A stretch of DNA of 5,691 bases from Candidatus Moraniibacteriota bacterium. GTDB taxonomy: Bacteria; Patescibacteriota; Minisyncoccia; Moranbacterales; GCA-2747515. Location of the stretch: assembly GCA_030592425.1 (NCBI GenBank), contig JAUVJK010000053.1, positions 1 through 5,691 on the forward strand, read 5' to 3'. Positions 4,832 through 5,691 of the stretch are shown one piece after another (the first letter of the stretch is position 1; every line of letters starts with the position of its first letter). The notes beneath the pieces were generated by a model. That model worked only from the letters and a program-made list of their open reading frames with translations, ran no database searches and was not told where the DNA came from. Position numbers and translations under genes: made by a program.

Positions 4832-5691
4832 TTATCGCATAAGCGTCAGGATCTTTTTTCGCACTTCTCTGATCGTTGGCAAAAAGGAACCTATCAAACC
4901 TGCAAATGTAAAGAGGATAACACTCATCCGTAGCGCCTCCATATTGATCAACGGCACCATACCGCCCATAGGAAAATCGATCGGATGCTTTGTAAAAAAA
5001 CCAATCACACCGTAACGCATCAAAAGATAACCCAATATCATACCAACAAACGTATAGAGCATCCCCCGCAAGACATACGAATACATAATAGCCCTTTCCG
5101 GAATACCGATTGCTTTCATAATACCGATCTGCTTACGTCGATTCACAATATCTACAAAAATGATAATAAAGATCACGAGCCCTGCGACAAATGACCCGAT
5201 CACACGAAGAATAGAACCGACCTTGTCAAAAGAATCATTGATCAATCGACCAAAAACAAGTTTGTCCCTCCAGTCGGCAATTTCATAATCACCGTAGCCT
5301 AGCTCCTGTAGATCACGCACCGCTTCCTGTGACAAATTTTGATCTGTGAGACGCATAATGATCTCACTCGATTCATTCGTGGTATCAAAGATAGAATTAT
5401 ATTCCCCCTGCGTTATGATCATTTTTATATCTGTCTCAAAATTTTTCGTTCGATAAAGGCCTGCAATCTCATAGTCCCGTGTAATATCATTCTCATATTC
5501 GACTGTGATCGTATCACCACTGCGAACACCATCAAGATTATCTGCAAAAACAGAACTTCCATAACCTCCAGCAGCATCTGCACCAAGAATCACTTTTGCA
5601 CGATCGTCTTCTTCCAAGTAGTGGCCTTCGATCATTTTGGATCTTATATCGATCACACGAGAGTCTTTCTGTGGATCGATCCCAATCACAC
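4832..5691 (-). CDS. ABC transporter permease, MacB/FtsX type, 5' partial
   Basis: The membrane partner of the ATPase just downstream. The frame is open to the right edge; the GTG at 5687-5689 is only the first full codon in the window, and its VIGIDP context matches the middle of a MacB-type extracytoplasmic domain, so the N-terminal membrane helix and roughly the first hundred residues are missing. Of the 285 visible residues, about 1-155 form the extracytoplasmic domain (EGHYLEEDD, then GVRSGDTITVEYEN resembling a small beta-barrel). Three membrane segments follow at about 158-180, 205-230 and 253-275. The FtsX coupling loop after the first is clear at 181-196 (VNRRKQIGIMKAIGI), and the protein ends with the cytoplasmic tail REVRKKILTLMR typical of the family. 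It resembles the LolC/MacB group with four membrane helices in total. The substrate is unknown. Confidence 0.92.
   Translation of the reverse strand, partial: VIGIDPQKDSRVIDIRSKMIEGHYLEEDDRAKVILGADAAGGYGSSVFADNLDGVRSGDTITVEYENDITRDYEIAGLYRTKNFETDIKMIITQGEYNSIFDTTNESSEIIMRLTDQNLSQEAVRDLQELGYGDYEIADWRDKLVFGRLINDSFDKVGSILRVIGSFVAGLVIFIIIFVDIVNRRKQIGIMKAIGIPERAIMYSYVLRGMLYTFVGMILGYLLMRYGVIGFFTKHPIDFPMGGMVPLINMEALRMSVILFTFAGLIGSFLPTIREVRKKILTLMR

Noticed and set aside
1..5691. CRISPR array, insertion sequence, tRNA or rRNA
   Set aside because: No spaced direct repeats, transposase motifs with terminal repeats, cloverleaf-like segments or conserved rRNA stretches were seen on either strand.

Overview
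The window (about 40% G+C by eye) is ordinary, densely packed bacterial DNA dominated by cell-envelope genes. Nothing in it names the organism. The style of the proteins suggests an uncultivated Gram-positive-like or Patescibacteria (CPR)-type bacterium: N-terminal membrane anchors rather than clear lipoprotein or cleaved signals, charged low-complexity linkers, and short intergenic gaps. This is an inference from style only. No mobile elements, CRISPR arrays, tRNA or rRNA genes are visible.

Layout. At 1-1566 (+) is the 3' part of a membrane-anchored, secreted lytic transglycosylase (GH23-like) with C-terminal LysM repeats; its reading frame is open to the left edge. It converges on a minus-strand gene across a strong bidirectional terminator (1589-1619). 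All remaining genes are on the minus strand. Read in their own direction (right to left) they are: an ABC permease of the MacB/FtsX type (cut by the right edge), its ATPase 16 bases downstream, a 231-base non-coding gap with several palindromes, a small GIY-YIG nuclease-domain protein, an S66 family peptidase of the LD-carboxypeptidase/MccF type, and a Mip/FkpA-like FKBP prolyl isomerase with a signal anchor.

How they fit together. The transglycosylase, the S66 peptidase and the extracytoplasmic FKBP can all act on cell-wall turnover or on folding of exported proteins. The ABC pair is the kind that exports peptides or works on envelope lipids and lipoproteins. Apart from the permease-ATPase pair, the genes are separated by gaps of about 60-230 bases that hold promoter-like or terminator-like elements, so they look like separate transcription units rather than one operon.

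I do not see a convincing new multi-gene system. The points most worth a second look are a roughly three-fold excess of GATC tetranucleotides, a perfect 32-bp palindrome with an extra half-site after the ABC genes, an inverted repeat directly abutting the S66 peptidase start codon, and the open question of whether that S66 protein recycles peptidoglycan or gives immunity to a peptide antibiotic.
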